In this document: positions 38,848 through 40,692 of the stretch, one piece after another
Position numbering within the stretch: position 1 is the first letter of the stretch
Layout of the letters: the number at the start of each line of letters is the position of its first letter
Virus record (IMG/VR): IMGVR_UViG_3300034159_000140
Coordinates: 1 to 40,692 of that record
Source of the DNA: a virus
Direction: 5' to 3' (one strand)
Length of the DNA: 40,692 nt
The notes under the pieces: generated by a model
Database searches by the model: none
Told to the model about the DNA's origin: nothing
Seen by the model: the letters and a program-made list of their open reading frames with translations, nothing else
Position numbers and translations under genes: made by a program

Positions 38848-39092
38848 GGGGTCACCCGTTCCAGGTAATGAACGCCGCACAAGAGGTGTTGCCCGCCCAT
38901 GTCGGCGAATACGTACTCGGTTCCCCACGGCCGCAGCACGGCGCCGATTTTCCCAGCGGCCTGGGCTTGTGCGGAGTGCGGGCCAAAAGCGCCTTCTGGC
39001 GGCAGCCATTGCACCCGGTCGCCGGGATAAAACAGGCGAGAGGTTTGCCGCGGCTGGTCGTTTTGAGGGTTCTTTTTCCAGGCGATCCTCAT
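38844..39092 (-). CDS. Small SH3/KOW-like protein, 82 aa
   Basis: ATG 39092 overlaps the upstream stop (TGATG). The motif FYPGDRVQWLPPEG followed by KIGAVLRPWGTEYVFADMGG is the pattern of a small beta-barrel (SH3/KOW-like) domain. Basic N-terminus (MRIAWKKNPQ). It could bind nucleic acid or polymerase; function unknown. Confidence 0.6.
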   Translation of the reverse strand: MRIAWKKNPQNDQPRQTSRLFYPGDRVQWLPPEGAFGPHSAQAQAAGKIGAVLRPWGTEYVFADMGGQHLLCGVHYLERVTP

Positions 39093-39406
39093 CACAGGTC
39101 CCTCACGATGCGATAAAGGCCAATCCCAAACTCCAACATTCCCACCCCGATCAGAGCCTGAAAAATCCTGGACGGGATTTCGTGAGCCAGGGGCGGCAGG
39201 AACGCCGCCGGCGGGGTGATGGTGTAGCTCCGATTCGAGAGCGAGTCGTGCAGCGGAACCGGTTCGTCGTGGTCGAGGATTTCCAACGCCAGCCGGGGCG
39301 GTTGGGTGGGGTTTTTCAGCGGCATCGGGCGATTGAGGCCGGGCTTGCGGGGGATGCGCTGCGGTAGGCGGCGTTTCTGGATGTGGATAACCGAATGGCG
39401 AGTCAT
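39092..39406 (-). CDS. First gene of the replication operon, 104 aa
   Basis: ATG 39406 follows CGGAG at about 8 bases. The protein is basic at the front (RRLPQRIPRKPGLNRPMPL) and has a hydrophobic helix near the end (IFQALIGVGMLEFGIGLYRI). No family recognised. A terminator-like hairpin immediately upstream means its expression may need read-through. Confidence 0.55.
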   Translation of the reverse strand: MTRHSVIHIQKRRLPQRIPRKPGLNRPMPLKNPTQPPRLALEILDHDEPVPLHDSLSNRSYTITPPAAFLPPLAHEIPSRIFQALIGVGMLEFGIGLYRIVRDL

Positions 39407-39418
39407 GGGGATGCTCCG

Positions 39419-39445
39419 AAAAAAGCCCCGGCCTTGCGACCGGGC
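39419..39445 (-). terminator. Terminator-like hairpin in the replication leader
   Basis: On the minus strand GCCCGG and CCGGGGC form an imperfect stem around a short loop, followed by six T. It lies between the replication promoter (39544-39565) and the first gene (ATG 39406), so it could be an attenuator or antitermination site. Confidence 0.65.
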
Positions 39446-39536
39446 AAACCAAAGGAGGTGTTAACCCGCCGCCCCAACCGTGCCTGGCCTACGGGCGCTA
39501 CTCGTTTGCGAGAGGTTGGGGAGGCGAGTGGGGGAC

Positions 39537-39578
39537 AAATTATAACTTTAGTTTGTAACCGTCAATAACTTTAGTTAT
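39537..39578 (-). promoter_or_regulatory. Replication promoter with two repressor operators
   Basis: On the minus strand TTGACG (39565-39560) and TATAAT (39544-39539) are 15 bases apart, the same spacing as the repressor promoter. Operators ATAACTTTAGTTTG (39542-39555) and the palindrome ATAACTTTAGTTAT (39565-39578) overlap the -10 and -35. Sixteen bases (39537-39552) are identical to the inverse of 1324-1339 in the immunity region. A ~126-base leader follows. Confidence 0.8.
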
Positions 39579-39588
39579 ATTTTTAAGC

Positions 39589-39795
39589 AATAAAAAACCC
39601 GCCAGCGGCGAGAGGGTATAAAATTCAGTAGCGAGACGCTATTGAATGCGGGCGTGTCGTACCTGCTACTAAATAAAAAACCTGTGTGGACGGGTTGGAG
39701 ATTCGGAAAGGTTAGAATGGTCTAAACTCAGTGATCATCCCAAAAATAAGCTGATCGCTGTCTTCAAATATGACGCAACACGAGGGGTCACATCA
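39589..39795. other. Intergenic region upstream of DUF488 gene
   Basis: Contains an 11-bp inverted repeat with one mismatch (ATTCAGTAGCG at 39623-39633, CGCTATTGAAT at 39637-39647) and two AATAAAAAACC motifs (about 39589 and 39674) that read as T-runs on the minus strand and could end transcription of the DUF488-partner gene. A GAGGGG site precedes the DUF488 ATG. I see no unambiguous -35/-10 pair for DUF488. Confidence 0.5.
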
Positions 39796-40290
39796 ATGAC
39801 CGTTTTCACCATTGGTTATGAAAGACTTAGCCCCGCTGCGTTCCTGTCGCTGCTGGCCGCACACGGCATCGAGACGGTTGTTGACATCCGCGAGGTGGCC
39901 TTATCCCGTAAACCCGGATTTTCTAAAACGGCTTTGGCGAATCTGCTGAGCGTATCCGGTTTTGAATACGTCCACATGATGGAACTGGGCTGTCCGAAAC
40001 CGGTGCGCGATAGGTATCGAGAGGATGGCGACTGGAAGCGCTATACCAAGGGCTTCATGAAACATATGAAAACGCAGGATTTAGCGATTGCTCAGCTGTC
40101 GAACCTTGTCATGCAGTCAAGCTGCGCGTTGCTCTGTTACGAGGCCGACCCTAACGTATGCCACCGTTCAATCGTGGCGCATGCCGTTCGGGATCATTGT
40201 GGTGCCCAAGTCCAACACATCAAGGCGGTTGACGCTACAATAGCGAGGCCTGCATTGCATCCGCCTTCTTTCGCCTTGGCGGGTAGATAA
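39796..40290 (+). CDS. DUF488 family protein
   Basis: 164 residues. DUF488 signature: FTIGYERLSP at 4-13, DIREVALSRKPGFSK at 30-44, and LLCYEADPNVCHRSIVA at 112-128 with Cys114, Cys122, His123 and Arg124. DUF488 proteins are small and uncharacterised, with conserved Cys/His/Arg that could bind metal or act catalytically. No signal peptide. It is convergent with, and overlaps by 56 bases, the gene that continues across the circular junction. Similar paired arrangements suggest a functional module; the function is not known. Confidence 0.85.
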   Translation: MTVFTIGYERLSPAAFLSLLAAHGIETVVDIREVALSRKPGFSKTALANLLSVSGFEYVHMMELGCPKPVRDRYREDGDWKRYTKGFMKHMKTQDLAIAQLSNLVMQSSCALLCYEADPNVCHRSIVAHAVRDHCGAQVQHIKAVDATIARPALHPPSFALAGR

Positions 40291-40692
40291 GGCTTACGAT
40301 GATCCACTGGTTTTGAAACCGATGGAGATTTCCCATTATAAACATTAAATCTTTTCCACTGAGTTCATTTTCAAGCTTGGCCCTAAAAGGCGGTTCCCAA
40401 TTCCTATCATGGGATTGACGACAGTTCCAGAACAATGCTCCTGCTTCCCAATCCGCAATCTTGTGACGAAACTTTTTTTCTCCATTAAGAGTATCGCATA
40501 CATAGTAGTAGTAGAAATCGAACGGTATTTTTCGTAACGTGTTGATCTGTCTCTTGGCCTCCTCCTCAGAAAACAGATTCCCTTGCATCTGCTCGTCCAT
40601 CAACTTCTTTTTCTCTTCTTCAGTCCATTCAGGATGACGCGCCTTCCGTATTTCAAGTCCGAGTATTTTTTTAGGACGCAATAGCGCTAATG
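40235..40692 (-). CDS. DUF488-partner protein, C-terminal part (continues at 1-499)
   Basis: C-terminal 148 residues (from 40681) of the 277-residue protein that begins at 499. Contains KKILGLEIRKARHPEWTEEE, IPFDFYYYYVCDTLNGEKKF, WEAGALFWNCRQSHDRNWEP and a hydrophobic end (WIIVSLIYPPRRKKAD). Bases 40682-40692 repeat the junction. The stop lies inside the 3' end of the convergent DUF488 gene. The aromatic and basic composition suggests nucleic-acid contact but no family name can be given. Confidence 0.8.
   Translation of the reverse strand, partial: LALLRPKKILGLEIRKARHPEWTEEEKKKLMDEQMQGNLFSEEEAKRQINTLRKIPFDFYYYYVCDTLNGEKKFRHKIADWEAGALFWNCRQSHDRNWEPPFRAKLENELSGKDLMFIMGNLHRFQNQWIIVSLIYPPRRKKADAMQASLL
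40570..40692. repeat. Terminal direct repeat, right copy
   Basis: Copy of bases 1-123, differing at 40670 (T) versus 101 (C). The difference is the third base of a Lys codon (AAG/AAA on the minus strand) and silent. Confidence 0.9.

Noticed and set aside
1-40692. tRNA genes or ribosomal RNA
   Set aside because: I found no cloverleaf-like segments with conserved T-loop and acceptor stem on either strand by eye; short candidates could be missed without a model search.

Overview
The window is one complete genome of a temperate tailed phage, almost certainly with a long non-contractile tail (siphovirus type). Bases 1-123 recur at 40570-40692 with one silent mismatch, and one gene reads across that junction, so the molecule closes into a circle of about 40,569 bp. 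There is a full head and tail gene set, a large terminase, lysis-type genes, a CI/Cro-like switch and two integrase-type recombinases. There is no contractile sheath, no tRNA, no CRISPR array and no reverse transcriptase. The high G+C content and proteobacterial-looking promoters and ribosome sites suggest a proteobacterial (perhaps gammaproteobacterial) host; this is inference.

Layout. (1) 0.8-1.7 kb: a leftward repressor and a rightward Cro-like gene start inside one large inverted repeat. (2) 1.3-6.2 kb, plus strand: early operon with small DNA-binding-type proteins, a secreted protein, a KilA-N protein behind a C4-like antisense RNA leader, two small phage proteins, and a three-gene accessory cassette (TIGR04255-type protein, helical protein, papain-like protein). 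(3) 6.2-24.5 kb, minus strand: lysis and virion genes, read from about 24.5 kb down: zinc-ribbon protein, holin-like protein, lysozyme-like protein, a fused protease-scaffold-capsid protein, connectors, tail tube, tape measure and tail-tip proteins. (4) 24.5-25.9 kb: a second antirepressor (ORF6N) behind a second C4-like leader, plus a solitary HigA-like gene on the opposite strand. (5) 25.8-32.9 kb, minus: head morphogenesis protein, portal, large terminase, probable small terminase and a large serine recombinase, all translationally coupled or nearly so. (6) 33.3-34.4 kb, minus: tyrosine recombinase. (7) 34.43-34.87 kb: eleven-copy iteron array, the best origin candidate. (8) 35.06-39.4 kb, minus: replication operon headed by small genes and containing a 901-residue primase-helicase. 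(9) 39.8 kb across the junction to 0.76 kb: a convergent DUF488 gene and partner gene, plus a 51-residue basic protein.

How it works together. The repressor has no self-cleavage domain. Its 14-bp operators lie both at the repressor/cro switch and at the replication promoter, so one repressor can shut off both early transcription and replication. Induction probably depends on the two antirepressor-type genes. In each of their leaders a short terminated RNA and the sequence near the ribosome site carry the same boxes, and both can pair with one middle segment, as in P1/P7 C4 systems. Late transcription of lysis and virion genes probably starts from two near-identical promoters centred on a palindrome. 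Three accessory modules (DUF488 pair, TIGR04255 cassette, orphan HigA) are candidates for phage-borne defence or counter-defence functions; their roles are unknown.
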